A DNA stretch of 64,000 nucleotides from Pleomorphomonas sp. NRK KF1. Its GTDB lineage: Bacteria > Pseudomonadota > Alphaproteobacteria > Rhizobiales > Pleomorphomonadaceae. Shown piece after piece: positions 16,654 to 25,597 of the stretch (positions are counted from its first letter, which is position 1; each line of letters opens with the position of its first letter). The position numbers and the translations under genes were made by a program. The notes under the pieces are model-generated. The model was given only the letters and a program-made list of their open reading frames with translations, was not told the origin of the DNA and searched no databases. The stretch lies in NCBI RefSeq assembly GCF_023721755.1, contig NZ_JAMDLH010000005.1, forward strand, positions 248,001 to 312,000, written 5' to 3'.

Positions 16654-17313
16654 ATGATCAGGTTCGAAAATGTCGGCCTCCGCTACGGAACAGGACCGGA
16701 GGTGCTGAGCGATCTGACGTTCTCGATCGCCCCGCACTCCTTTCAGTTCCTGACCGGCCCTTCCGGCGCGGGCAAGACGACATTGATCCGCCTGCTATTC
16801 CTCAACCTGAAGCCGACGCGCGGCCTCATTTCCATTTTCGGCAAGGACACCGCCCTTCTGAAGCGCGCCGACATGCCGGCCTTGCGTCGCCGCATCGGGG
16901 TCGTCTTCCAGGATTTCCGCCTGCTCGACCACCTCACCACCTACGAGAACGTGGCACTGCCTTACCGGGTGCTTGGCAAGGACGAGGCGAGCTATCGCGC
17001 CGACGTCGTCGATCTCCTGGACTGGGTCGGCCTCGGCGACAGGAAGCACGTCTATCCGCCGGTGCTGTCCGGCGGCGAGAAGCAACGCGCAGCCATCGCC
17101 CGCGCCCTGATCACCAAGCCGGAATTCCTCCTCGCCGACGAGCCCACCGGCAATGTCGATCCGCCGCTCGCCCGCCGCCTGCTGCGCCTCTTCCTGGAAC
17201 TCAATCGCCTCGGCACCGCCGTGCTCATAGCCACCCACGACATCGGCCTGATGGACCAGCTCGACGCGCGGCGCATGGTCATCGAGAACGGCCACCTCGA
17301 GATCTACGAATGA
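16654..17313 (+). CDS. ftsE: Cell division ATP-binding protein FtsE
   Basis: This is the ATPase of the FtsEX complex, which links the divisome to peptidoglycan hydrolase activation at the inner membrane. Length 219 residues. Walker A GPSGAGKTT is at 35-43, the signature is LSGGEKQR, and Walker B is FLLADEPTGNVD; FQDFRLLDHLTTYENV is the FtsE-type Q-loop region. The stop overlaps the ftsX start by 4 bases. The 5' leader contains a repeat copy. Confidence 0.95.
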   Translation: MIRFENVGLRYGTGPEVLSDLTFSIAPHSFQFLTGPSGAGKTTLIRLLFLNLKPTRGLISIFGKDTALLKRADMPALRRRIGVVFQDFRLLDHLTTYENVALPYRVLGKDEASYRADVVDLLDWVGLGDRKHVYPPVLSGGEKQRAAIARALITKPEFLLADEPTGNVDPPLARRLLRLFLELNRLGTAVLIATHDIGLMDQLDARRMVIENGHLEIYE

Positions 17314-18275
17314 AGACGCCGATCCCCAGACCCAAGAGAAGGGCCACCGCATCCAAGGCGAGGCCGGGCGGCGATACGACCCTCGCATCACCGATCGTGC
17401 CGCCGCAGGCCATCGCCGGTCGCACGCTGGTGCTGGTCATCGCCATCATGACCTTCCTGGCGGGCTTCACCATCGCCGTCGTCTCGGTGATCGACCGAGC
17501 GGCCGACGCCTGGGCTTCCGACATCGGTCGCGAAGTAACCATCGAGATCAGGCCGCTCGACGGCGTCGCCATCGACGCCGAGGTGGAGAAGGCGGTAGCG
17601 CTGGCGCAGGAGTTTCCCGGCGTCGGCGGCGCCAGGGCGATCACCGAGGCTGAGACGCAGCGTCTGCTGGAGCCTTGGCTCGGGCCGGACACCGATCTCT
17701 CGGCCCTGCCTGTACCCCGCCTGGTCATCGTATCGATCGACGACGCGGCAAGCTTCGGCGTCAAGGCGCTGTCCGATGCAGTGGGGCGCGATATCCGCGG
17801 TGGCAGCGTCGACGACCACGCCCTCTGGGTCGATCGCCTCTCGGCCATGGCGTCCTCCATGGTGTTCGCAGGCGTCGGCCTGATGAGTTTGATGCTCGTC
17901 GCACTTATCCTATCGGTGGTGTTCGCAACGCGCGCCGCCATGGCGGGAAACCGCGACGTCATCGAGGTACTGCATTTCTGCGGCGCCGAGGACCGTTTCA
18001 TCGCCGGACAGTTCCAGAGACGTTTCCTGCTGTTCGGCATCGAGGGCGGCGCCATCGGCGGCGCGCTGGCGCTCCTCGCCATGGGGATTGCAGCCTGGGC
18101 GATCGGTGGCTCGGCCGGGCGGCCGGGCGCCGACCAGATCGAGGCAATGTTCGGCCGTTTCGAGCTTCCCGGCACGGCCTATGCCCTGGTGCTCTCGCTT
18201 GTCGTGGCGGTGGCGCTTCTGACCGCGCTCACATCGCGCCTGGCCGTGCGGCGGTCGCTGTCGGCGCTCGACTGA
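17310..18275 (+). CDS. ftsX: Cell division protein FtsX
   Basis: This is the membrane partner of FtsE, 321 residues. A Lys/Arg/Pro-rich cytoplasmic N-terminus (about 1-30) leads into helix 1 (ALVLVIAIMTFLAGF region, about 36-55), a periplasmic domain (about 60-190), and three further helices (about 192-215, 240-268, 292-315) forming the FtsX permease fold. The ATGA overlap with ftsE shows translational coupling. Confidence 0.93.
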   Translation: MKTPIPRPKRRATASKARPGGDTTLASPIVPPQAIAGRTLVLVIAIMTFLAGFTIAVVSVIDRAADAWASDIGREVTIEIRPLDGVAIDAEVEKAVALAQEFPGVGGARAITEAETQRLLEPWLGPDTDLSALPVPRLVIVSIDDAASFGVKALSDAVGRDIRGGSVDDHALWVDRLSAMASSMVFAGVGLMSLMLVALILSVVFATRAAMAGNRDVIEVLHFCGAEDRFIAGQFQRRFLLFGIEGGAIGGALALLAMGIAAWAIGGSAGRPGADQIEAMFGRFELPGTAYALVLSLVVAVALLTALTSRLAVRRSLSALD

Positions 18276-18336
18276 GCGATCGAACGGGAGGTGACCCGGA
18301 TTTGTCAATCGTCGGCCGATTTCCTAAAATGAACCC

Positions 18337-19035
18337 ATGATGGAATCGTCCGCTCCCACGAGAGAGACGGCAGGCCGGCCCGAGGAAGCCGTCGGCGAGC
18401 GCACCCGCGCCCGCCGGTCGATCGGCATCATCGTCATTGCCGCGCTGCTCATCGGCAGCGGTTTCTTCTTCGGCGGATTCTTCCGCTTCGTCGACACCAT
18501 CGTCAACTACCAGACGCCGTCGCCGCTCGCCGCCGACGGCATCGTCGTGCTGACCGGCGGCGCAGAGCGCATCACCGGCGCCGTCGAACTGATGACCGCC
18601 GGCAAGGCGCGGCGCCTCCTGATCTCCGGCGTTCATCCGGACACCTCGGCATCCCGACTCGGCCGCATGGTCGAAGCGGAACCGGACATGATGGCCTGCT
18701 GCGTCGATCTCGACCGGCGCGCCGCCAACACGATCGGCAACGCACTTGAAACGGCCAAGTGGGCGCGCCGAAACGGCTTCCTGTCGCTGATCGTCGTCAC
18801 CTCGGCCTACCACATGCCCCGTTCCATGCTGGAACTGTCGCATGCCATGCCGGACATTCGCCTCATCCCCTATCCGGTCACGCGGCCTGGCCTCACGCTC
18901 GGCAACTGGTCGGAAGACCGTAGCGTAATCGTGCTTCTCCTGCAGGAATACCTGAAGTATACGGCAACGCGCCTCCGGCTGTCGCTTGGCGGCATAGACG
19001 GCCTCGCCGACGTCATCGGCGGTGCGTTCGGTTAG
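18337..19035 (+). CDS. YdcF family protein (DUF218)
   Basis: This is a 232-residue membrane-anchored protein. One N-terminal helix (about 28-50) precedes a DUF218 domain with IVVLTGGAERITGAVELM, LLISGVHPDTS, RAANTIGNALETAKWARR and VVTSAYHMPRSMLEL. These are the conserved motifs of YdcF/SanA/ElyC-type envelope proteins. The precise role is unknown; relatives affect envelope integrity. It lies 61 bases after ftsX and 30 before plsC, suggesting one envelope-related transcription unit. Confidence 0.9.
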   Translation: MMESSAPTRETAGRPEEAVGERTRARRSIGIIVIAALLIGSGFFFGGFFRFVDTIVNYQTPSPLAADGIVVLTGGAERITGAVELMTAGKARRLLISGVHPDTSASRLGRMVEAEPDMMACCVDLDRRAANTIGNALETAKWARRNGFLSLIVVTSAYHMPRSMLELSHAMPDIRLIPYPVTRPGLTLGNWSEDRSVIVLLLQEYLKYTATRLRLSLGGIDGLADVIGGAFG

Positions 19036-19065
19036 GCATTCGCCAGAAGAGCTGGAAGTCGATTC

Positions 19066-19860
19066 ATGCTGATCCGGTCCTATCTCTACAGCTTCGCCTT
19101 CTTCTCGGTCACCACCATCATGGCCATTCTCGGCGCCCCCTTTGCCCTCGGAGGCCATCGGGGCGTGATGATCGTCGTCAAGTCTTGGACATGGACGCTG
19201 ATCCGCCTGCACGGCCTGATTACCGGCACGCGCCACGAGTATCGCCATCTCGAGCGCATCCCGCCGGGCGGCTTCATCCTTGCGTCCAAGCATCAGTCGA
19301 CCTTCGAGACACTGGCGCTCGTGCCGCTGCTTGCCGACCCCGCCTTCATCCTGAAGCGGGAGTTGACCTGGATTCCGGTGTTCGGCTGGTGGCTGAAGCT
19401 CGCCGGCAACATCGCCATCGACCGTGGCAGCCCGACGGCCGCGCTCAGGAAGGTGATCGAGGGCACGCGCGCCGCCGTCGCCGCCGGCCGTCAGGTGATC
19501 ATCTTCCCGGAAGGAACCCGCGCCGAGGCCGGCGCGAAGCCGGACTACAAACAGGGCATCGCCCAGATCTACAAGTCGCTCGACGTGCCGGTCGTGCCGG
19601 TCGCCCACAATGCCGGTACCGTCTGGCCGCGCAAGGCGCGCGTGCATCGTCGCGGCACCATCGTGGTCGAGTTCCTCGACCCCATCCCACCCGGTCTCAA
19701 GCCACGCGACATGTTCCAACAGCTGGAAAGCGGCATCGAGACCGCCTGCGACCGGCTGCTGGTGGAAGCGGCGGCACGGGGCGACGATCTGCCGGCAACG
19801 GCGCGAGCGCGGGTCGCAGAACTCACGACGTCGGAAACCGCCACCCGGGCCGACGCCTGA
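19066..19860 (+). CDS. plsC: 1-acyl-sn-glycerol-3-phosphate acyltransferase
   Basis: This enzyme acylates lysophosphatidic acid to phosphatidic acid in phospholipid synthesis at the inner membrane. Length 264 residues with an N-terminal hydrophobic segment. Acyltransferase block I is HQSTFE (an HX4E variant of HX4D), block II follows around GNIAIDRG, block III is FPEGTRAEAG, and block IV is PVVPVAHNAG. The C-terminal 45 residues are an extension without recognised motifs. Same strand as the YdcF-like gene. Confidence 0.92.
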   Translation: MLIRSYLYSFAFFSVTTIMAILGAPFALGGHRGVMIVVKSWTWTLIRLHGLITGTRHEYRHLERIPPGGFILASKHQSTFETLALVPLLADPAFILKRELTWIPVFGWWLKLAGNIAIDRGSPTAALRKVIEGTRAAVAAGRQVIIFPEGTRAEAGAKPDYKQGIAQIYKSLDVPVVPVAHNAGTVWPRKARVHRRGTIVVEFLDPIPPGLKPRDMFQQLESGIETACDRLLVEAAARGDDLPATARARVAELTTSETATRADA

Positions 19861-19875
19861 ATGCCGATCCGGTAG

Positions 19876-20418
19876 TCAACCCGGCGGGACCGAACGCGGC
19901 GCCATGAGTGCGGCGACCACCTGTTCGAGCGCCCGGTCACGGATACCCATATCCTGCAGCCGCCTCAGCGTGGCGGTCACGTAGTCGACATTCGGCCCCA
20001 TCTCGCCGGAACTCCTGCGTATGATGTCGAGTATCTGCTCGAACGCGAGACCGCCGGCATATTGCTCGTGGGCCTGGTTGGCGACGTAGACCAGCGCGCC
20101 GACCGTCTCTCCGGTCAGGAGACGCGCCGGCCGGACGACTTCGTGATAGACCATGGAGATCTGCTCGCGCGCCCGGAGATAGGCGATGACCGCCTCCCGG
20201 TTCGCCTCGGCCACCTCGAAGGCGACGCCGTGACAGGACCCGCCGCGATCGAGGCCGAACACCAGACCGGGGTTTTCCGGCGTGCCGCGATAATGCGTCG
20301 AACGAATGCAGAGAGCCCGACGGACGCCATGCATCCGCGCCTGTACCGCTCTCAGATGCGGAAAGCCGGGATTCCACATCAACGAGCCGTAGCCGAACAC
20401 CCAGATGCTCGCATCCAT
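19876..20418 (-). CDS. Gamma-glutamylcyclotransferase, ChaC family
   Basis: This is a ChaC-like enzyme of 180 residues predicted to cleave glutathione to 5-oxoproline and Cys-Gly. The fold signature WVFGYGSLMWNPGFP is at the N-terminus, followed by RRALCIRSTHYRGTPENPGLVFGLDRGGSCHGVAFEV, diagnostic for ChaC. The ATG at 20418 was preferred to the frame start at 20505 because it puts the signature at residue 6 or so, as in relatives. It converges on plsC with a 15-base gap. Confidence 0.9.
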   Translation of the reverse strand: MDASIWVFGYGSLMWNPGFPHLRAVQARMHGVRRALCIRSTHYRGTPENPGLVFGLDRGGSCHGVAFEVAEANREAVIAYLRAREQISMVYHEVVRPARLLTGETVGALVYVANQAHEQYAGGLAFEQILDIIRRSSGEMGPNVDYVTATLRRLQDMGIRDRALEQVVAALMAPRSVPPG

Positions 20419-20670
20419 CCTTCCGCTCCGTTTCGACCTGACGAAATGCGTAGCATTCCAACCGGCGAATGCAACGTCAGCGAGGACGATTCCATCTTTC
20501 GCCATATTACTCTAGTGCTGTTCAACCAACACATGACCCAAGCCGGGAACAACCGAGCCCATCGCGGCTGACCGGCCCCGGCGTGGATCGGATGCACGCG
20601 ACCGTGCATTCGTGAAGGGAAGACGAACAGTGCGTCCGCGCGGGCGCCGGTGCCTTGCGGGGGAAACGCC

Positions 20671-21666
20671 ATGAAGCGAACGATACGGGTGGCCCTCTGG
20701 ACGATCGTCGTAGCCGCCGTCCTGTGGACGGGCGTCTGGTTCGGCGCTCGCTGGTGGCTCGCCGACACCGTTCGCAAGTCCGTCGCCGACCTCGCGGCGA
20801 CAAACGGGATCGTCGTCAGTTGCACCGAACAGACCATCGGAGGATGGCCATTCCGGCTGGTTCTCACCTGTGGCGATGGCCTGGCCGTGTCGCTTCCCGA
20901 TGGAGGCCGGTTCGAAACCGCCGCCGCGCGCGGCGAGGGCTCCGTCTTCTATCCGCGCCGCCTCGATTTCCACTTCGATGCGCCGACGTCCTATACCGCC
21001 CCCGACGGTCGGCGGCTCGGCCTGACTGCCAGCGAGTTTGCCGCGACCATCGGCTTTTCCGGCGGCCGTGCCGATCGGCTCGTCCTACGAACGGAAGACC
21101 TCTCGGCAACGGGCCCGTTGGCCGGCGGAACCGAAGGAAAGCTGACGATCGGGCGCGGCGATCTGATGCTGGCGCGCGTCGACAAGCGTCCGGACGACGC
21201 TGACATCGCGGCCACCATCGACGGGCTCGGTCTGACGGTTGGCAACACGGCGTTGACGCCCCTGCCCCTCCGCCTGACGCTGGCGGCCACACTTGCCCAG
21301 GCCGACATGGCCGTGGCCGGTCCTGTGGCGATGGCCGGCTGGAAGGCGGCGGGCGGCAAGCTGACGTTGCATCGTCTTGCCGCCGAACTCGGCGGCGCCA
21401 CGCTCACCCTCGACGGCGAAGGAACCGTATCCGAGACAGGTCTCATTGACGCCGAGGGTCAGGTAACGGGGCGGAATCTCAACGCCTTGGCGGCCTCCGC
21501 CACGGGCGGCGGTGGCCTGACGCCCGAACTCGCCGGCCTCGTCATGGCCTTCGTCTTCATGGGCACGGCCGCCGACGATGGCGGTCGCTCCATCGGCCTC
21601 AAGGTTGAAGACGGCATCGTCTCGGCCAACGGCCGGCAAATCGGCCGGATCGCCCCGCTATTCTGA
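20671..21666 (+). CDS. DUF2125 domain-containing protein
   Basis: This is a 331-residue protein with an N-terminal signal-anchor helix (about 5-28) and a long beta-rich extracytoplasmic region. The segment ADTVRKSVADLAATNGIVVSCTEQTIGGWPFR and the two-half repeat structure fit DUF2125, a family of unknown function common beside tyrC in rhizobia (recalled). It has two Cys around the start of the domain (SCTEQ, LTCGDG) that may form a disulfide. Its end overlaps the convergent tyrC end by 9 bases. Confidence 0.85.
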   Translation: MKRTIRVALWTIVVAAVLWTGVWFGARWWLADTVRKSVADLAATNGIVVSCTEQTIGGWPFRLVLTCGDGLAVSLPDGGRFETAAARGEGSVFYPRRLDFHFDAPTSYTAPDGRRLGLTASEFAATIGFSGGRADRLVLRTEDLSATGPLAGGTEGKLTIGRGDLMLARVDKRPDDADIAATIDGLGLTVGNTALTPLPLRLTLAATLAQADMAVAGPVAMAGWKAAGGKLTLHRLAAELGGATLTLDGEGTVSETGLIDAEGQVTGRNLNALAASATGGGGLTPELAGLVMAFVFMGTAADDGGRSIGLKVEDGIVSANGRQIGRIAPLF

Positions 21667-22599
21667 CGGCGGCTTCGGCTGCGCCTTGTGGGAGCGGCCG
21701 AAGTCGGCCTCCGGCGCGTCCTGACCCAGCGTCAGAATGCCGCGCCGGATCGAGCGCGTGCGGCTGAACAGGTCATAGAGACGATCTCCCTCGCCCCACC
21801 GGATTTGCCGCTGCAAGGCGAACAGATCTTCCTGAAAGCGCCCGAGCACTTCCAGCACGGCGTCCTTGTTGTGCAGGAACACATCGCGCCACATGGTGGG
21901 ATCGGAAGCGGCGATACGCGTGAAATCGCGAAAGCCACCGGCCGAGAACTTCATCACTTCCGACTCGGTGACCTTTTCGAGATCGGCGGCCGTACCGACG
22001 ATGTTGTAGGCGATGAGATGCGGCAGGTGACTGGTGATGGCCAGCACCAGATCGTGCCGCTCCGCGCTCATGCACTCGACGTTGGCGCCCATGCCGGCCC
22101 AGAAGGCGACGAGCCGGTCGAGTGCCTTGGGGTCGGTATCCTCATCCGGACAGACGATCGACCAGCGATTGACGAAGAGCTCGGGAAAACCGGCGTCAGG
22201 TCCCGAATACTCGGTACCGGCGACCGGATGGGCGGGGATGAAGTGGACATTGGCCGGCAGGTAGGGCTTCATCTGCCGGACAACCGATCCCTTGACGGAG
22301 CCGACGTCGGAGACGACGGCACCGGGCTTGAGATGGGGGGCGATCGCCTTAGCAATCGCCTCCGCCGCGCCCACGGGCACGCAAGCGATGACGAGATCGG
22401 CATCCACCACCGCATCGCCAGCGTTGTCGCAATAGCTGTCGCCGAGCGTTAGTTCCTCGGCCCGCTTCAGGATGACGGGCGACTGATCGGAAATGACGAT
22501 CTCGTCCACGAGACCGTTGAGGCGGGCCGCCCGGGCGATCGACGAGCCGATCAGGCCGATGCCGATGATGGCGAGACGGTGAAACACGGCGTCGGTCAT
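21658..22599 (-). CDS. tyrC: Prephenate/arogenate dehydrogenase
   Basis: This NAD(P)-dependent enzyme oxidises prephenate or arogenate in tyrosine synthesis. Length 313 residues. The dinucleotide fold [17 protein letters not shown] is at the start, [10 protein letters not shown] and [19 protein letters not shown] form the substrate site, and [17 protein letters not shown] is the helical dimer domain motif. Which substrate is used cannot be settled from sequence alone. It begins inside the end of hisC (4-base overlap), so the two are translationally coupled. Confidence 0.9.
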   Translation of the reverse strand: MTDAVFHRLAIIGIGLIGSSIARAARLNGLVDEIVISDQSPVILKRAEELTLGDSYCDNAGDAVVDADLVIACVPVGAAEAIAKAIAPHLKPGAVVSDVGSVKGSVVRQMKPYLPANVHFIPAHPVAGTEYSGPDAGFPELFVNRWSIVCPDEDTDPKALDRLVAFWAGMGANVECMSAERHDLVLAITSHLPHLIAYNIVGTAADLEKVTESEVMKFSAGGFRDFTRIAASDPTMWRDVFLHNKDAVLEVLGRFQEDLFALQRQIRWGEGDRLYDLFSRTRSIRRGILTLGQDAPEADFGRSHKAQPKPPSE

Positions 22600-23702
22600 G
22601 CGGACCCCTTCATGAAAGCCGTCAGCACCTCGACGAGCCGGCGGCAGGCCTCTTCCGACCCCACGGTCATCCGAAGTGCGTTGGGCAGCCCGTAGCCGCC
22701 CACCTTGCGCACCACCACGCCTTCGGCCAACAACGTCTTGTCGGCGGCATCAGCCGTCTTGCCGGTCTCGGGAAAGTGCACCAACAGGAAGTTGGCGACG
22801 GAGGGCGTGACCGTCAGCCCCAGCTTGCCAAGTTCGGTGGCGAGCCAGGCGCTCCAGCGGGTGTTGTGCTCGACCGCGGCCTCCACGAAAGCTCGGTCGC
22901 GCATGCCCGCGGTGCCGGCGGCGATCGCCGCTCCGTTGAGGTTGAACGGGCCGCGCACCCGCTCCAGAACGTCGACGACAGCCTTGGGGCCATAGAGCCA
23001 GCCGATGCGCAGAGCCGCGAGCCCGTGGATTTTCGAGAAGGTGCGCGTCATCACCACGTTCTCGGCCGAGGCGACCAGCTCGATGCCGCTTTCGTAGTCG
23101 TTACGACGGACGTACTCGGCATAGGCGGCGTCGAGCACCAGCAGGACGTTGCCCGGCAAGCCCGCATGCAGCCGCCGCACCTCGGCCATCGGAATGTAGG
23201 TTCCGGTGGGATTGTTGGGATTGGCGAGGAAGATCATCCGAGTCCGTGGTGTCACGGCGGCGAGGATGGCGTCGACGTCCGTGGTGTAGGCCGTCTCCTT
23301 CGCCACCACCGGCGTCGCGCCCGCAGCGAGGATGGAGATGCGATAGACCAGGAAACCATGCTCGGAGTAGATCGCCTCGTCGCCGGGCGACAGATAGCAC
23401 TCGGCGAGAAGATGGAGGAGTTCGTCCGAACCGTTGCCGCAAATGACGCGATCGACGTTGAGGCCATGCGTCTCCGCGATCGCTTGTCGCAACTCGGTCG
23501 ACGATCCGTCGGGATAGAGCTCAAGCTTGCTCGCCATCCGCTGGTAGGCTTCGACAGCCTTCGGGCTCGGCCCAAGCGGCGTCTCGTTGGACGAGAGCTT
23601 GTAGAGCTTCTTGCCCGGCGCCGCCTTCGACCCGCCGGGAACATAGAGGTCGATATCGAGAATGCCGCTGCGGGGAACGGGCGCGAGAGTTGTATCGGAC
23701 AT
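22596..23702 (-). CDS. hisC: Histidinol-phosphate aminotransferase
   Basis: This is a PLP-dependent class I/II aminotransferase of 368 residues. The PLP lysine is Lys224 ([17 protein letters not shown]); NPNNPTG is at 161-167 and the N-terminal [12 protein letters not shown] motif is typical of HisC. Being coupled to tyrC, it probably also serves as the tyrosine/phenylalanine aminotransferase (inference from context and known dual specificity). Confidence 0.92.
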   Translation of the reverse strand: MSDTTLAPVPRSGILDIDLYVPGGSKAAPGKKLYKLSSNETPLGPSPKAVEAYQRMASKLELYPDGSSTELRQAIAETHGLNVDRVICGNGSDELLHLLAECYLSPGDEAIYSEHGFLVYRISILAAGATPVVAKETAYTTDVDAILAAVTPRTRMIFLANPNNPTGTYIPMAEVRRLHAGLPGNVLLVLDAAYAEYVRRNDYESGIELVASAENVVMTRTFSKIHGLAALRIGWLYGPKAVVDVLERVRGPFNLNGAAIAAGTAGMRDRAFVEAAVEHNTRWSAWLATELGKLGLTVTPSVANFLLVHFPETGKTADAADKTLLAEGVVVRKVGGYGLPNALRMTVGSEEACRRLVEVLTAFMKGSA

Positions 23703-23799
23703 GGAAGAACGCCTCGAAAATACCGGCGCCCGTCATACGGCAGGCATGGCGACCGCGCAAAGGAAAAGCTCAATTGACCGGACCGCCGCTCCTGAGAGC

Positions 23800-24786
23800 T
23801 CACCCCAGCAGCCAGGCCCAGAAGGTCGTGGTCACCACGCCGACGGCGGTCGTGATGGTGATCGACGACGATGCGAGACCGTGTCCGACGCCGAAGCGGT
23901 TGGCGATCAGCCAGGCGTTGATGCCGGTCGGCACCGACGAGGTCAGCACCAGCGCCGCCGTCCAGGTCGCGTCGAGGCCGAGAAGGCGGCTCGCCGCGTA
24001 GACCGAGGCCGGCAACAGGAAGAGCTTGAAGAGAGACGTGACCAGCGCCGGCCGAACACCATCGGAAATGCCATATTTCATCAACGCCATGCCGAGCGAG
24101 ATCAGGGCCGCCGAACCGGCGATGTCGCCGATGTCGTTCACGACGATGCCGACGACGCCGGTGAGGGGCAAACCCGAGAGCTGCCATAGCGAGCCGAGCA
24201 CCAGGCCGACCACCAGCGGATTGCGCACAAGGTTGCGGCCGACCTGCCCGAGAACGGCGCTGACCGGCTGAGGTGGCCGACCGCCGGTCTGCCGTTCGGC
24301 CTGTTCCATCAATATGGTGCCGGCGATCATCATCACCGGCAGGTGGGCGCAGAGCAGGATGGACAAGGCCACGACGCCGTCGTCGCCGACGATGCGCTGG
24401 ACGAGCGGCAGGCCGATGAACAGGTTGTTGGCAAAGGCTGAACTGACGCCGGCCAGCACGCCGATACGGGCGTCGCGACCGAAAAATCGCGTCACCGCGT
24501 AGTGTCCGGCGGCCCAGGTGACGGCAACGCCGGAGAAATAAGCCACCCAGATCGTCCAGGGCGAACTGCCCTCGACATGCGCCGTCGCCACTGTCTTGAA
24601 CAGCAGCGTCGGCATGGCGATGGTGAAGACGAAATCCGACAGACCGTCGCCGACTTCCGCCTTCATCACGCCGAATCGGACGAGGAGATATCCGATCAGG
24701 ATCAGCAGGAAGATGGGCAGAACGTCGAGGGCAATGGCGATCACGGGCGGCAACCGGCGCTGGAGCCGAGAGAGGCCGGCGGCCAT
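23800..24786 (-). CDS. AEC-family (auxin efflux carrier) transporter
   Basis: This is an inner-membrane carrier of 328 residues with about ten helices. DVLPIFLLILIGYLLVRFG at the start, GVSSAFANNLFIGLPLVQRIVGDDG in the middle and SSVPTGINAWLIANRFGVG near the end are hallmarks of the AEC/YfdV/malonate-transporter type. Substrate unknown. It ends 97 bases before the hisC start and is on the same strand, but no overlap suggests a shared operon. The ATG at 24786 has a weak ribosome site; a GTG at 24744 is possible. Confidence 0.85.
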   Translation of the reverse strand: MAAGLSRLQRRLPPVIAIALDVLPIFLLILIGYLLVRFGVMKAEVGDGLSDFVFTIAMPTLLFKTVATAHVEGSSPWTIWVAYFSGVAVTWAAGHYAVTRFFGRDARIGVLAGVSSAFANNLFIGLPLVQRIVGDDGVVALSILLCAHLPVMMIAGTILMEQAERQTGGRPPQPVSAVLGQVGRNLVRNPLVVGLVLGSLWQLSGLPLTGVVGIVVNDIGDIAGSAALISLGMALMKYGISDGVRPALVTSLFKLFLLPASVYAASRLLGLDATWTAALVLTSSVPTGINAWLIANRFGVGHGLASSSITITTAVGVVTTTFWAWLLG

Positions 24787-24932
24787 CGCGGCGCGTCGGA
24801 GATCGGCGGAGAATTAGACTTTCTGCCTACTCTTCCTTGATCGGCGCCCGCAAGGTCGAAACAGTGCGGATCGGTTCGCCCCCGACACGGCCTCGCTTGC
24901 CTCCCGAGAACGGGGGTGACACACTCCCGACC

Positions 24933-25349
24933 ATGTTCGAGAAAATCGTCATGCTGAAATATCTCGTCGCCGCCACAGTACTTGCCGGCTCGGCCCTGCC
25001 CGCCGCCGCCTTCGAGCTGTCCTTCAGGTGGGGAGCCACGCCGGCCTGCGACAACGGCCGCCCCTCGGTGGTGGACAGCCCGGAGTTCGCCCTCGCCAAC
25101 GTGCCGCCGGGAACCCGCGTCATCGCCTTCACGATGCTCGATCTCAACGCCCCGGGCTTCCGGCACGGTGGCGGAACCATTCCCTACGACGGCAACGATC
25201 TGGTGCCGGCCGGCGCTTTCCGCTATCTCGGTCCTTGCCCGCCGGCCGGGCCGCATCGCTATATGTGGACGGCCACCGCCCGGGACCGTGGCACAACGTT
25301 CGGCCGCACCCTCGGCGAAGCGTCCGCCACCCGTTCGTTCCCAGACTGA
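24933..25349 (+). CDS. Exported PEBP-family (YbhB/YbcL-like) protein
   Basis: This is a predicted periplasmic protein of 138 residues in the phosphatidylethanolamine-binding protein family. A signal peptide (MLKYLVAATVLAGSALPAAA) comes from either the ATG at 24933 or that at 24951. The mature part has FRWGATPACDNGRPS, FTMLDLNAPGFRHGGGTIPYDG and FRYLGPCPPAGPHRYMWTA, the ligand-pocket motifs (DxxxP and GxHR-type). It is short for the family. Function unknown. SlyX follows 13 bases later. Confidence 0.82.
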   Translation: MFEKIVMLKYLVAATVLAGSALPAAAFELSFRWGATPACDNGRPSVVDSPEFALANVPPGTRVIAFTMLDLNAPGFRHGGGTIPYDGNDLVPAGAFRYLGPCPPAGPHRYMWTATARDRGTTFGRTLGEASATRSFPD

Positions 25350-25362
25350 CCGAGACGAGACA

Positions 25363-25581
25363 ATGATCGCGGAGACCCCCGAAGCACGCATCGATGCGCT
25401 CGAGGAAAAGATCGCCTACCAGGATCAGGTGATCGAGGACCTCAACACGGCCGTCACCGACCAGTGGAAGGAAATCGACACGATGAAGCGTCTCGTCGCG
25501 AGCCTCCTCGACGAGGTCAAGGAAATGGAACTCGCAGCGCGGGCGACGGCCGGCCGCGAACCGCCGCCGCCACACTATTGA
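25363..25581 (+). CDS. slyX: SlyX family protein
   Basis: This is a 72-residue coiled-coil protein. RIDALEEKIAYQDQVIEDLNTAVTDQWKEIDTMKRL forms the heptad region characteristic of SlyX, and the C-terminus ends in the usual Pro-rich PPPPHY. Role unknown. The ATG at 25363 follows GAGACGAGACA. Probably co-transcribed with the PEBP-like gene. Confidence 0.9.
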   Translation: MIAETPEARIDALEEKIAYQDQVIEDLNTAVTDQWKEIDTMKRLVASLLDEVKEMELAARATAGREPPPPHY

Positions 25582-25597
25582 GCGGTTGGCCGCCGCC

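Noticed and set aside
16225-16737. N-terminal extension of the zinc-ribbon protein through the repeats
   Set aside because: The repeated peptide is a translation of the tandem DNA repeat; the zinc-ribbon family begins at MRIVCPAC.
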